From: Acanthaster planci
Lineage: Eukaryota; Echinodermata; Asteroidea; Valvatida; Acanthasteridae
Reading direction: 5' to 3'
NCBI RefSeq assembly: GCF_001949145.1
Contig: NW_019091369.1
Span: forward strand, 1,225,588 to 1,282,722
Length of the DNA: 57,135 nucleotides
The position numbers were made by a program, and so were the translations under genes. The notes below the pieces were generated by a model. It saw only the letters and a program-made list of their open reading frames with translations, was not told the DNA's origin and searched no databases. Shown here piece after piece: positions 1 to 10,548 of the stretch. Numbering within the stretch: the first letter of the stretch is position 1; every line of letters begins with the position of its first letter.

Positions 1-449
1 ACAAATTCATGTCATTTATGCTGATTAATGACAGTTAGGTGTGAAACCTAAAATAGTCAGGCGTTTAACCCATTCAGCAAATTGTAAATTACACTGAATA
101 ACATTCTGGGCAAACAATAAAAATGGCGTGCCCGTAAATAAGGTCTATTGTTAAGCTAACGCAGGTGCCAGTATATGGGCCAATTAAACCGATTCGTGCA
201 AGATCGTTGGTTTTGTTGCACCTCCTTGTACTTAATTTCAAAATCTCATTTACAAATTCTGAACTGTGAGATTTTAGTGGAATTCAGATTCCTCTTGGCT
301 AATCGATAAAAAAAATCATGTTGGTTTTCTTTCGTTGCCTAAGGATATAACATTATGTGGGAATATTACGGTGCTGATTTTCTTACCACGATTGAAGTCT
401 TGGTTCGAGGCGGTGTGTGATAATGTCATAACGCTTTTTTGTCATACAG
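1..449. other. Left edge: intron or 5' flank of gene A
   Basis: AT-rich sequence with no convincing exon. It ends in a pyrimidine-rich tract and a CAG acceptor at 447-449 that leads into the first exon of gene A visible here. The signal peptide and the front of the ectodomain of gene A are not in the window and must lie further left. Confidence 0.5.
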
Positions 450-687
450 AGCAACAAAAACCAGGCAATGGACCGAAGTCCAGATCCCGCACGTGCTATG
501 CATACATAGAGCAAGGTGAGGGAGCTAAGAAGGACGCCTGCGAAGAAGGACCAAAGGAGGACGAGTGTGCCTGTATTACTGATAGACCTCCGCGCCGCTT
601 ACAAATAGGTTATGGAAGAAGTGGCGGGGGCGAAGGAAAACCACGCGATGGTGATATCGATACACTCTGTAGATCTAATCCTGTAAG
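450..687 (+). CDS. Gene A exon: Cys-containing segment, possible C-terminal half of a TSP1 repeat
   Basis: Acceptor TCATACAG at 442-449 and a near-ideal donor AAG|GTGAGT at 688. Open in one frame, phase 1 in and phase 2 out. The segment GNGPKSRSRTC followed by cysteines in DAC, DEC and AC resembles the second half of a thrombospondin type-1 repeat (GxG-x-SRSRTC ... C-x-G ... E-x-C). The two cysteines expected just before GNG are missing (the sequence reads QQKPGNG), so the domain would be degenerate, or the similarity could be chance. A Gly/Arg/Asp-rich linker and one more cysteine follow. The phase 2 end fits the next exon at 4435, giving Ser at the join. Confidence 0.5.
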
Positions 688-3600
688 GTGAGTTTTTGCT
701 CTTGTAGACGAACTGAAGAACAGTCATGCAGATTACAAATGCGTTATGGGAAAAAGGCGACGGCCCAGGTAAACGAATCGATGTTCGTATCGCCAATTTC
801 TGTTCCCTTATAGAGGATGAGTTGGGGGAGCATAACCAAAGACCTCCCATATGGATCTCAAACATTTGATGCAAAAGAAAATAAATAAGAGTGGTCGTTC
901 GGTTAAACGATTTGCATTGAAACTACTTTTCTTGATGAGTAGATGTAACCTCATTTCATAGTGTAAATGCAAGGTAGAAATCTCAACTTACTTAGGGGTC
1001 ATTCAAATTTTCCATGTTTTTAAATCTCGATTTTTTTTCAAAATTGTTTTGACCCACCCACCCCGGATTTCGATTAAAATGATTTTTGCTCATTCAGTCA
1101 TTATAGTATGCATGGTGGCAGCCGTGTTGAAAACCGCCTCGCGACCGCACATACTAGTTCCCGTTACAGCGCTCCCTGGTTGGCCTCTCATTTTCTTCTA
1201 GCTATGTATTCGCATCCGTGGCTGTTCCGTTGACTGTGTACATTTATTTTTGGTACAGCGCCCTCGTTTACAGCACTTTCCTGTTTAAATAGCGCGTCCC
1301 AAATAAAAACATGCACAATAATTCCGTGTGATTTTCTGTATTAATTACCGGTACGCTGCTGAAATGAGTTGCTCTGGGAGCTCGGCGACGGTCCAACAGA
1401 AAAGTGGGCTTCGGTAACTCCTAAAACATGTGCGCTGATACCTCGAAATAAATACATGAAATTGGAAAAATACCTATGCATGAAGAGCAATCGAATTTTG
1501 TTAACTAACTCACGAAACTATTTTGTGTTTGATCCTTTCTCGTTTCCGGGTTGTCGAAGTTCGGAATATATCATTTTGTCACAGGGGTCACTGGCTCCCG
1601 GCCGTCTCAGGTCGTTCTCGTTTTTTCTAGCGGTAGGAATCCAGTTGATTGTGCATGTTTCTCGTGTTTTTGTACGTGTGCTTCCACAGCGCAGCACAAC
1701 TTGCGTAAGTTGCTTCGTGTTTGCGCGCATGGAAGCCAGCAGAGTTTGCAAAGTACCACTCCGTTTTATATTTGATGCTCTGCATCTTCATCTACAAATA
1801 TTTATGAAAAAGCTATACATGTTGATGTGTGTTCGCCGTCAGACCAAGCCATGCATGCTGTAGGGTGCTGGTGTTAGCCGGTGCATTTTGGTTTTACGCT
1901 GTTACATTGATTTTCAGCATTGCTCGGTATAACGCTCAAAGTAAGGGCTTCCACAGCTACGGCAAGATCGATTGTCTGCGCTTGTCTACGTATTTCTAAT
2001 GGAGTGGAGAATAAAGATTATAAAGCACCGCGTTGCTATCTTCAGTCGGATGCAACCAACAAGTCCACAGAAAAAAACACCTTCACTCATGGATTTTCAC
2101 ACCGTGCATGATACATGTACACAGGTTATTCTATCTGTACATGGGAACAAAGTTGGAAAAGACCGCACTTCCGGAATGCCAGCGCGGCGTGCATAGTTCA
2201 CTCGAGTCAAAAACCCGAAGTCTTTCCTTTTTTAAAGAACACCCCTAAGGAAAACATTCATCTGTTCAAAAAGAATTCGTCCAAATCGAACGCAGTGTCA
2301 TTCGTCTTCAGAACTTAACTATAACAAGCTAAAAAAATAACAAGCTTTTATTAATGGCAAGATGCGGATTCTGAATGTAGATTGCGTAATTCGGAGGGGA
2401 AAAAAAGAGAAAACGAGGGGAACCTTTGCCCTGCGTTCGCAGTGTATAAAACTTGTGCATACCAAACAATGGCAACTAACAATAATGGCTACATGCATGG
2501 CTACATACGTGCACTGTATAATCCTCACTTTAGGTTTTTTCGTGAACGGTTCTTTAATATATTTGATTCTGCTCACGGTAATGTTTACATATGAGGGATT
2601 TTTCTAATGCCACAATGACAAACTTCGCAATGTTAAATCTGTTCTGAACAAGGCTGTAAAATCTCTGGGCATTTTTGTCTAGCACGGAGGATTCGCATAA
2701 CAGACAAACTGATGACCCAACCAGCATGATTTTGTACCTGATATTTGTGCACAATTTTACCAGTTACCATTCTTCCCCAACAGAGAAGCCATTCAACTTG
2801 TACCTTTCGTTTGGCAAAACAAAATGTTCAGTGTTTGACAGTGAAGTTGTCTGGAACAGACACCATGTGTTCATTTGGTAATGCGTCGTTGTAGTGTACC
2901 TCCACAGAGCCCGGTTATTGTGGACTCAAAGCGGGGGGGTGGATTCTAACCCCCAAGAACTCAGCAACTCATCTGTCATATGCTTGATTGTTTTAAAACT
3001 CAGTACGCGTGTGTAAACAATCCACCCCTTCTGCTACATTTTTCAGACAACGGCGCGCTTCAGTTTTCGCAGGAGTGGAGCTCTAAGGCTGGTTATTTTT
3101 TACGGAAGCGTATAAAGGCCACTTGCAAAAAAATGTCGAGTTACTATCTACCAGCTATCGTTACAAATGTATTGGTACACACGTGTCATGCGCGCCGGGG
3201 AGTATCGACCCATGATTAAATGTTAAATTAATTCCACCCAATAAGCTCTCAATAAAAATACGTCATGCGCTGTAATGGCGGTTTTTGACAAGCGAATGCA
3301 TAAATGTGAGGTCACGGAGCCTGGGGATATCAATCCAGTTGATGAAAAGTGTGTGTTAATTTCCCTTTTATGCACCTTCACTTCATTTTTCTTTCTGCCT
3401 CTTGAAATCTTTTAAATTATAGCAAATGTTAATTATGTGCCGATGATATCAGCATCGAGGTTTGGTTTGAAATGGCAAGCAATTTTGCATGGCGTCGCCA
3501 GATTGTTTTCGGCGGGGGAGGCAACCACCTAGGAGGTCAATTTTCTTTTTCTTTTTTAAGCAAATTGATAATTTTCATCCTTTTCATATCTATTTTTCAT

Positions 3601-6600
3601 TTCTTCGGCTGTTTTCCCTTTTTTTATTTTTCAGGGCCCCCCTCGCGGTGTTTACGTAGGATAATGATTATTTTGTCTAAGTATAAATGAAAAGGCACCG
3701 TAATGCTTTCAATAGGCAGTCTACCAGGGAGTCAAAGTAGTCTACCCCACTTCCGAATATGGAAATTCACAACCCCAAATGAGATTTCTTTTTTGTGTTG
3801 GAAATCAAGCTTTGTTGAAATAAAAAATCTCACCCTGGTGGTACATGAGAACAACTACACGATAAATGGGATTTATGAAGCTATTGAAATATTCGCTGCG
3901 GCGGAATATCAATTGTTGCCGCTGCAAGATTGTATAACTCGCCGAGTATTTTGCCGCAGCGAGATAGTGACTCGGATTTTTTCTTCACAAGGAGCTCTCA
4001 TACGCTTCTGTACTTCCGTAATTATGACACTAATTTTCTGAAAATCAGACATACCATTCTTGCGCAGCCCGCACTTTTCCGAGACGGGGCCAGCCGAATG
4101 CGTTCTTTTTGCACTGCAGGGCCAAATGCCCGCGTAAAGCCTTGAACCTCAAATGACCGTGACTTTAAAACTGGTTAACTTCAAACTTCATATTTGTATT
4201 GATAAGGAGTGGTTTTACGTTTCTGCTAAATTTCAAGACTTGTAGAACTTTCAAAGAGGGTTCGGGGGGAATCCGCCCCCGGCTGTGAGAAGAGCCAAAA
4301 TAACCCGGCTCTTTCAGGTTAATCAAGTTCATTTGATTTAATCTGTTATTTTGAGTATACAAAACCAGTTGCATGTTAAAGTTAAAAAAAAAGAAAATAA
4401 TTTGAAGGTCACTCCATTGTCTGCATTATCTCAGTTCGACGTATGAATGTCCAACAACAATCCAGCCAGACCCAACAACACCCACGACCATGTTGTCGAC
4501 AACAGCGACCGAGCCTCAAACAACAAGTAGAACACCCACCAGTGTACCATACAGCACTACAAACAGAGCCCCAACAGGTAGGACTACAACACTAACACCA
4601 TCGACAAGAACGGGGTCAGCGATGACAACTGCTCAAGCAACTGGTAGCTATACTACTACCGTCCCACTGACCGATGGAGGTAACTGAGAAAGAGTGGTCA
4701 AGCAAGGAGAGAACCAGCCTATCTTTGACTGGCCTGCCTATCGACACTAACCTCATTTATACATATCTAATCAACGAGGGACGCGTTCAGATTGGGTTTA
4801 TGGCCACAATATTCAAAACTGAGTTGTCGGTTTGTTATTCGACACCCATCAGTGCAGAATGAAAACAGAGTCCTTAAACACTACCAACTGAAGAACACAA
4901 ACAAAAGCATTTCACTTTCTGTTTTTGACCCTTGCTAAGACCGAAGGGCATTATAGTTTGAAGCATCGCAAAAGTGCCATCGAATAAACTTACTCTACTC
5001 GAATTGGCCTTTAAAGAACTGTCATATTATGGCAAACGTAGAAGGATATTAGAAACCTTTGGAAATTGAAAGCTGCCTTAGTTTCGTCCTGGAATTTCCA
5101 TATGTTAAATATAACTTGGCCTCATTTTACAGTGTGAACGTGAAATCTAACTTTTAACTTCAAGGTTCATTATGCTTAATGAAATTTCCTTTCCAATTGA
5201 AAGTAATTTTTATGATTTACATTATTGTAGGTGGCACAATGGCGAACACAACCCCAGGGCCAGTGACATCTGATGAAGGTGCTTTATTCTATATTCAGTA
5301 CTGGCTCCCTGCGGTACTTGGACTGATCTTAGTTATCCTGCTGGTGGCGCTGTTCAGGCGAAGGCAACGTTCCGAAAAAGCCCCTTCCCAAGTGAATCCG
5401 ATGGCCCACACAGGGTATGTTAATGTACTCACATCACAATTTTGACGCGGTAGCCCTAGTCACCCTGCTTTTGATCAAAATCCTAGGACCTCAATGCTCC
5501 ATTTTCTAATTATTAAATGAAATATGTAGACACTCCAATGGACCCCGACAAATATGAAAAATAAAGAAGAAAAAGGCAGGAAAACAAAGAAATTGAAAAA
5601 CGGAGGTGAAAGGGGATGAAAATCAGAAATTGGTTTGAAAACCTCATAACTGACCCCGCCCCCACAGTTTATTGTTTATTATTTTTTAGATAATAAATGG
5701 TTTGCCCTACCCCCTGAAACCCCCCCCCCCCGAAAATCGTGGCTATGCCGATGTAGTCTCCTCTTGATGAAATTTGCTAACGTTTATCTAACAAAGCACT
5801 ACACGTCGGAAAACGGGCAACTGTATGAAAATAATTGTTAAAACACACACAGACGCCAGGCATCGCAATCTGTCCAATTATCACCAGGGTGTGTAACAGT
5901 AAGGGAAAAAAGCAAAAATTCCCTGACGGAAGATGGAGCTTTGTAAGCGATTCGCTTCAAATGGCATCTCGACCAAGTCAAACATTGTGAGAGAATGCAA
6001 ATCAATCCAACAAGTGAAGACGAAATTGCAACTGATTTGCTGACAGCTTAGTCTCATGTTTTCACAGAGTCTTCTACTCGTCCGAATCCTAGCTTGTTGA
6101 GATAATAAACGGAAGCGTGCCCAGCTTAAGCTTGGTCATTACCGTGCTACACTTGAAAAAAATGTGGGTTTGAAGGTTGTGCACCACGTTACTTATTAAA
6201 CATAGCAGTTGTTAAATTTTCATCCCCTCTTATCTTGTTGGCAGGTCCAATGGCGTTTATTACTCTCCGTGCAGTGACTCTGGTCCCTTAGAGGTCGATC
6301 CAAACAGTAAGTTTTCTAAGTCTTCGATTGCGCCAATCCTATGACTGGCCATTTCGCCCAGCAGTTCAAATTTAATTTTAAACTTCTTTCATTCCAATTC
6401 GAGCCTATGCCCACTTCCCTAAAATGTGTTCGAACAGACTCAAAAATTGCAGCCGTGCAGAGCCAACATATCCATGGGTAGCATTGGTGCAAACTCTGAT
6501 TAGCCAAGAGTGCAGCTTGATTTGTCTTTTTTTTCTAATGCTAAGACAATTAATTTCAGTTTCAGTGTCTACTTGACTGAAAAGAATTAGCTGCCAACAT

Positions 6601-7622
6601 CAGTCTCGGTTCAAGGTTCTCGAAGTGATATTTCTTGTCTTCCTTACACAGGGGACGGTGTCACGGGAGACACCGCAGTAGGCCTAGTCCTGAACCCGGC
6701 TTACGAGCAAAATATTTCGGGTACCGAATTGGAGAGAAGTGGTGACTTCTTCTGCCCTGCAATGAGTGACACTCCCAACCATTTCAAGGTCAAAGGTAGG
6801 GCTCAATCACCGGGCAAGGTGGACGCGATTCACGGTAACCCGCCGGCACTACTTGGGAACTTCAACGTAGGGTTCTCGGAGGGCAATTACAACCCTGTTG
6901 CAGCGGGAACCAGTTGTGATTTGCCGTCGGCTCGTGGGTCAAGATACGAACCGGTAGCCGTGAGGCGATCCGGCGAACACTTGCCACGTCCTGATGCTGG
7001 CTACGACAATCCAGACGAATTTGTCATGCCAGGAAACAAGCCAGCTCCCCCGATGCATCCTTGGAAGAGCAAAAAACAGCAGCAGGGAGATGGTTACGAG
7101 GAACCCCCCGTTGGGGACGAAAGGTCACCAGGGGACGGCGCTCATGCGCCAATCACGTACGAAATCCCGGAGATATCACCAGGTCTGCCGACATCACCTA
7201 ATACCGACACTTCGTATGAAGTAGCTTCGATCGACAAGGCTGCGCCCCGAAACACTTTGCCGAAATACGCAGGAGTTGATATGAGCAACAAGGCTACCAA
7301 CCAAGACAATGGGGAGAAAAGTCCGGGGGCTGACTCAGGCTACGAAGCGGCTATTGTCCCGCCCGGAAATACCCCTTCATCGGCCGGTGCCCCGGTTCGG
7401 TATAACTACGCTTACGCGTACGTGTCACCGACAGGATGCCCACCAGGGATGCCCATCAAGGCTAATCAGTACAACGTGCTTCAGACTCCGTGCAAGGAGG
7501 ATGATGGGGAATACTCAATGCTGAATCGAAACAAGGGAGGAGGGTACCAGACCAGCACTACTGCACCTATAATAATGCCTGCAAATGTATACAACACTAT
7601 CAACATTGCTTCGCAAAAATAG
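450..7622 (+). CDS. Gene A: single-pass receptor with Thr-rich stalk and tyrosine-rich tail (5' truncated by window)
   Basis: Spliced CDS: 450-687, 4435-4679, 5231-5414, 6245-6306, 6652-7622 (1700 nt, 565 residues plus stop). Each junction has AG/GT sites and the phases agree throughout (1; 2; 1; 2; 1; stop). In order: a Cys-containing, possibly TSP1-like segment (residues 1-79), a Thr/Pro/Ser stalk (80-160), an NTT sequon at 166-168, one hydrophobic helix (about 184-202), a basic stop-transfer stretch RRRQR, and a 360-residue cytoplasmic tail with about 19 tyrosines. It is probably a type I plasma membrane receptor that docks SH2 or PTB proteins once phosphorylated; this is inferred from motifs only. 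The signal peptide and further ectodomain lie left of the window. Module B at 12001-20267 has the same layout. I do not recognise a named orthologue. Confidence 0.72.
688..4434 (+). other. Gene A intron, 3.7 kb
   Basis: AT-rich, with stops in all frames over most of its length. The longest open stretch (1369-1863) starts at TTG, has no codon bias or recognisable domain, and is treated as chance. A CGCTGCGGC-containing inverted motif lies at 3892-3968. The intron ends in a pyrimidine-rich tract, CATTGTCTGCATTATCTCAG, at the 4435 exon. Confidence 0.6.
3892..3968. repeat. Short inverted motif (CGCTGCGGC / GCCGCAGCG)
   Basis: TATTCGCTGCGGCGGAATATC at about 3892 is itself nearly palindromic, and an inverted partner TTGCCGCAGCGAGATA follows about 50 nt later. 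It could be part of a small MITE, but no clear outer termini or target duplication were found. Confidence 0.3.
4435..4679 (+). CDS. Gene A exon: Thr/Pro/Ser-rich mucin-like stalk
   Basis: Opens after TTATCTCAG with one leading base (phase 2) and reads STYECPTTIQPDPTTPTT onward, ending ...TDG|G with donor GGAG|GTAACT (phase 1). About 82 residues, dominated by Thr, Pro and Ser with many TT and TTT runs, as in O-glycosylated stalks. The single Cys (YEC) near the start probably closes the preceding Cys domain. An internal GTAGG at 4576 could be an alternative donor, but reading through it keeps the frame and the Thr bias, so the longer exon is preferred. Confidence 0.75.
4680..5230 (+). other. 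Gene A intron, 551 nt
   Basis: AT-rich intron between stalk and transmembrane exons. Donor GTAACT, acceptor ATTACATTATTGTAG. No other feature seen. Confidence 0.7.
5231..5414 (+). CDS. Gene A exon: juxtamembrane and transmembrane segment
   Basis: Phase 1 in, phase 2 out (donor GG|GTATGT). Encodes GTMANTTPGPVTSDEGALF, then the hydrophobic segment YWLPAVLGLILVILLVALF, then RRRQRSEKAPS. The uncharged 19-residue run followed by clustered Arg marks a type I (inside-positive) single pass. The NTT sequon just outside the membrane is a likely N-glycan site. Frame and phases agree with both neighbouring exons. Its counterpart in module B (14096-14198) has the same phases and a similar RRGRQR stop-transfer. 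Confidence 0.85.
5415..6244 (+). other. Gene A intron, 830 nt, with a poly(C) tract
   Basis: AT-rich intron with a run of about 12 C at 5720-5731 followed by CGAAAATCGTGGCTATGCC. That arrangement resembles the end of a nonautonomous transposon, but its other end was not found. Acceptor CTTATCTTGTTGGCAG. Confidence 0.55.
6245..6306 (+). CDS. Gene A exon: short cytoplasmic linker
   Basis: A 62-nt exon, phase 2 in and phase 1 out, encoding G-SNGVYYSPCSDSGPLEVDPN. Acceptor TTGGCAG, donor CA|GTAAGT. It adds a YY pair near the membrane. Although short, it is supported by both splice sites, by phase agreement on both sides, and by an equivalent 56-nt exon with the same phases in module B (14783-14838). 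Confidence 0.75.
6307..6651 (+). other. Gene A last intron, 345 nt
   Basis: Short AT-rich intron: donor GTAAGT, acceptor CTTGTCTTCCTTACACAG. Nothing else recognised. Confidence 0.75.
6652..7622 (+). CDS. Gene A last exon: tyrosine-rich cytoplasmic tail
   Basis: Starts with two leading bases (phase 1) after CTTACACAG and stays open to TAG at 7620-7622. In order it has LNPAYEQ (an NPxY motif for PTB domains), NYNPV, SRYEPV (fits the ITIM pattern S-x-Y-x-x-V), GYDNPDEF (YDxP for Crk-type SH2, and YxN for Grb2-type SH2), GYEEPP, TYEIPEI, SYEVAS, KYAGV, GYEAAI, RYNYAYAYVSP, QYNVL, EYSML, GYQTS and VYNTI. Pro-rich KPAPPMHPWK could bind SH3 domains. There is no catalytic domain: it reads as a disordered docking tail rich in Gly, Pro and Ser. 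YDNPDEFVMP matches YDEPDFRIP in module B, supporting common descent. Confidence 0.85.
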
Positions 7623-7647
7623 CGCAGAAATGTATCTGGGTGCAAAA

Positions 7648-7653
7648 AATAAA
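7648..7653 (+). terminator. Poly(A) signal of gene A
   Basis: AATAAA 26 nt after the stop codon, followed by a T-rich region near 7690-7745. It would give a very short 3' UTR. AT-rich sequence downstream offers other sites, so the real cleavage site may be further on. Confidence 0.6.
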
Positions 7654-8856
7654 GATCACTGAGTAAAGCATAAGCTCTTCGCGCGTGTCATTTTGAATTT
7701 TTATTATTTATTTGAAAATGCAAGATGGTATAAACTTTTTTTTTAATGCCTAAGCACCCTTGAAATGACGTTGTCCGTCAATGTCGTCTGACTATTATGT
7801 CCAGAGTAAGGCCTAGTTATGGATTTTGAAACACGAGTTGTAACGGAGCAGCTGTAGGTTACAGTTATGACGCTTCATAGTACTCTGCATAATTTTATGT
7901 ACTTTATAAATCCATCAGAACTTTAGTTTACAAAAAAAAAATAATAAGTTCTTGGCTGTGTACGATATGGTACCAAAACATACGCAGAAATTCTATCGGC
8001 GCACAGGAAGTTGTGATGTTGAAATGTAATTTGAAATGTAAGTATATGTAAATCATATTTCCGTCAGGTTCAGGAAGGGAATTTTAAACAAAGAATCCTC
8101 GTCGGGAATCTGACAATTGTTTGACTTTGAAGTTCACTTTGAATTAAGGTTATTTAAATAAAGAACGCGTTAAATTTCCACATTTAAATATCTACGTATA
8201 TGAGCTGAGTTCCAAAGAAAAATGCCCTTTTTAGCAATGGAGATCAACATTAGTGACCTTCTACTCAATGCCTCAAACATTTGAATTTACATTTCAAAGT
8301 TTGTCTATTTATTTGTTTATTTCTCTTCATCCAACAGCACATTTAGCTCCAATTACTGAATGAGGTGACAATTAAGCAGTCAGTGAAGAAATGTTCAATT
8401 TTAGAGGTGGGAGGAAAACCCTGGATGACTATTCCAGGGAAACCCGTGGAATCAGAATCAAGAACCAATGCACCAACCTGACTTTCGTAATCTGACTAAA
8501 GAGATTATTTAAAATAAGTATATTTAAATATTAGAGTAGCCTATCGCTTTGCTGTTAAACAGTACTGCAAATTCCATCATATTGTATTTACAATAAGTAT
8601 TTTTGTAATAAGGGTTATAAAAGGCTTAACGGATTTCTTTGATGGTCTCAGTAATAAAGTGTGGACGTACATTAGTATTTGATTGTAGATTTGGAACTTA
8701 TCCCCTGAAGCTGAAAAAAGTAAAAACCAAAATTGAATGCGAATAAAATCTGGCAAAGAAATTTTTTTCAGAGGATAACGCTTGTTCTTAATATTATTTC
8801 TTTCCATCTAAATGGCATCTGAGAAAATATGTGTAGTTAAATGAAAAGTATAGTTG
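7654..8856. other. Spacer after gene A
   Basis: AT-rich, with no gene recognised. A short stretch near 8404-8460 (GGGAGGAAAACCCTGG...GGGAAACCCGTGG) looks like a decayed copy of the dispersed element seen better at 37836-38010. Confidence 0.45.
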
Positions 8857-9153
8857 AGGAACTGTGCATCACGAATATGCAGGGAACCGTGGATCATGCA
8901 AGGGCAAAGAACCGTGTATCAATAACAGGCAAAGAGCTGTGTATCACGTAGGGGCAAGGAACCGTGTATCACGTAGGGGCAAGGAACCGTGTATCACGTA
9001 GGGGCAAGGAACCGTGTATCACGTAGGGGCAAGGAACCGTGTATCACAAAAGGGCAAGGAACCTTGTCTCACAAAGAGGTTAGGAACCATGTATCACGAA
9101 CAGGTAAGGAACCGCGTATCGTGAGGAGTGAGGAACTGTGTATCATGAAGAGG
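8857..9153. repeat. Minisatellite, 25-bp unit, about 12 copies
   Basis: Tandem units of the type GGAACCGTGTATCACGTAGGG(GCAA). The central units (8941-9045) are almost identical, and the outer ones on both sides are diverged. A 65-codon open frame across it is a by-product of the repeat. Confidence 0.9.
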
Positions 9154-10331
9154 CAGAAGGCTAGAAGGGAATTTTCGCATTATTAAGTTAACATTAAAAC
9201 AATTATATCGAGAACTTCTGGATTATGTTCGTAATAGAGAAACGTCATCAATGAAACTGTTACTGGAATTATAGTCCTCGTGCTCTTTCTTTCATCTTCC
9301 TGAAGTAAGCAAAAACCGTACTGGTAGTTTTCTGTGTTTAAAAATAGCAATTTGCGTGACGAATTGAAAGGTCGTTTCAAAAATGCTCCGACTAGAGCAC
9401 TATTTGATAATTCCTTGTAAGGTTAAACAGCAGTTGAATGGATAAGTCGGCTATTTTTATCAGCCTGCAGGCCACCTGAGCAAGGCAGTGACACGTCCGT
9501 TGTGCTCCAGTGATTGGAAGCCAACCCGGACGCATGTGGTGTAAGTTCTCGGCGGTGGGTCTGACTCGTTCGCGTTTGCTTGGGGGTTGTAACTGGAACG
9601 TCATCCGCGGTTTAAATGGGTAGAACTAAGCTGTGCACTCACTCAGTTCTCACACGAGTGTGAAAAAGAGATACGTGTATTGACAGTGTCCTCACTCGAG
9701 ACGTGTCTTTAACTAATCAGTCGTGATTGGAAATTTTGAAGAACTTGATTCATAAATCAAGGAGTGATTCAGTTTAATTGTTATTTCACGACTTTAAGTT
9801 CTTCCCTTTTTTGTAACATTCTCTCCAGAAAACTAGCCCTAAAGCAAAATGCAAAGAAACTTTGACTATACTCTACAGTTTTTAAAACTATTTTGTTCCC
9901 TGTAGTCAAAATTAATGTTGTATGAACAACTTTAGAGAATTCCATGAAATGAATTTAAGACTCCAGGGCCGAGTTCGGGCGGCCTGTTCTTTACAGGAGT
10001 TTCTTGTTCTCGCACTCGAACAAGACCCAAGAACACTGTTCTCGGAACCGGATCACACACCACCTTCTCGTCAGGGATGTGCACGATCACACGGAAAAAC
10101 ACGCGGGATTTTGATTATTGACAAGCTACAAAAACAAGAAGTGAATTTCTCTTATAAATTATGACGAATTTGACTCTTTTTCATGTTTTTGTGGAAAAGA
10201 CAGACAGCTGTTTACCTTAATAAGCTATTCACTTGGCCTTGGTATTCCCTAGTTACAGTGCCGTAGTACGTTTCTCACGGGTAGCATAGGTGATCTGCAT
10301 TTAAAGCGACTCGCGGCACATCCAGCTGATG
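9154..10331. other. A-B spacer with a GC-richer patch at 9470-9620
   Basis: Mostly AT-rich. The patch at about 9470-9620 has more CpG than its surroundings and could be a promoter or an old repeat. No signal-peptide exon was found. The 17-mer GGCCGAGTTCGGGCGGC at 9967-9983 occurs again at 56879-56895 and probably marks a dispersed repeat. Confidence 0.35.
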
Positions 10332-10548
10332 CAGTGGCGGATCCGGAGGGCTCAGCAGGGAACATCCCCTCTCCCCCCTTCAAAAAAAGTAACAAATTCT
10401 TTTTTTTCCTTTAAAGAAATTTAAAGAGACAAAGTACATTAAGAGAGGCCCATAAAAGTTACATGAAGACATCTCGAAGTTTTTAGACCTCCCAAACCAC
10501 TTTTGCCCCTCCCTTCCCCTTCCCCAAATGATTCTGGGTCCGCTCTTG
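10332..10548. mobile_element. MITE-like element with CAGTGGCGGATCC termini (217 bp)
   Basis: The left end CAGTGGCGGATCCGGAGGG pairs with the right end ATTCTGGGTCCGCTCTTG as imperfect terminal inverted repeats. G-rich and C-rich tracts lie just inside, and it has no coding capacity. The CAGTGGCG end type is common among nonautonomous hAT-like elements; assignment to that superfamily is inference. Similar elements occur at 12823, 15267 and 43713. Confidence 0.55.

Noticed and set aside
1369-1863. 164-codon plus-strand open frame inside the gene A intron
   Set aside because: It starts at TTG, is overlapped by open frames on both strands, has no domain or coding bias, and sits between exons that join in phase without it.
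8989-9186. 65-codon open frame
   Set aside because: Made entirely by the 25-bp minisatellite.
9472-9543. Possible exon in the GC-richer patch (CTGCAG|GCCACC ... GGT|GTAAGT)
   Set aside because: It ends in phase 2 and cannot join the phase 1 start at 12001. Weak pyrimidine tract and no domain.
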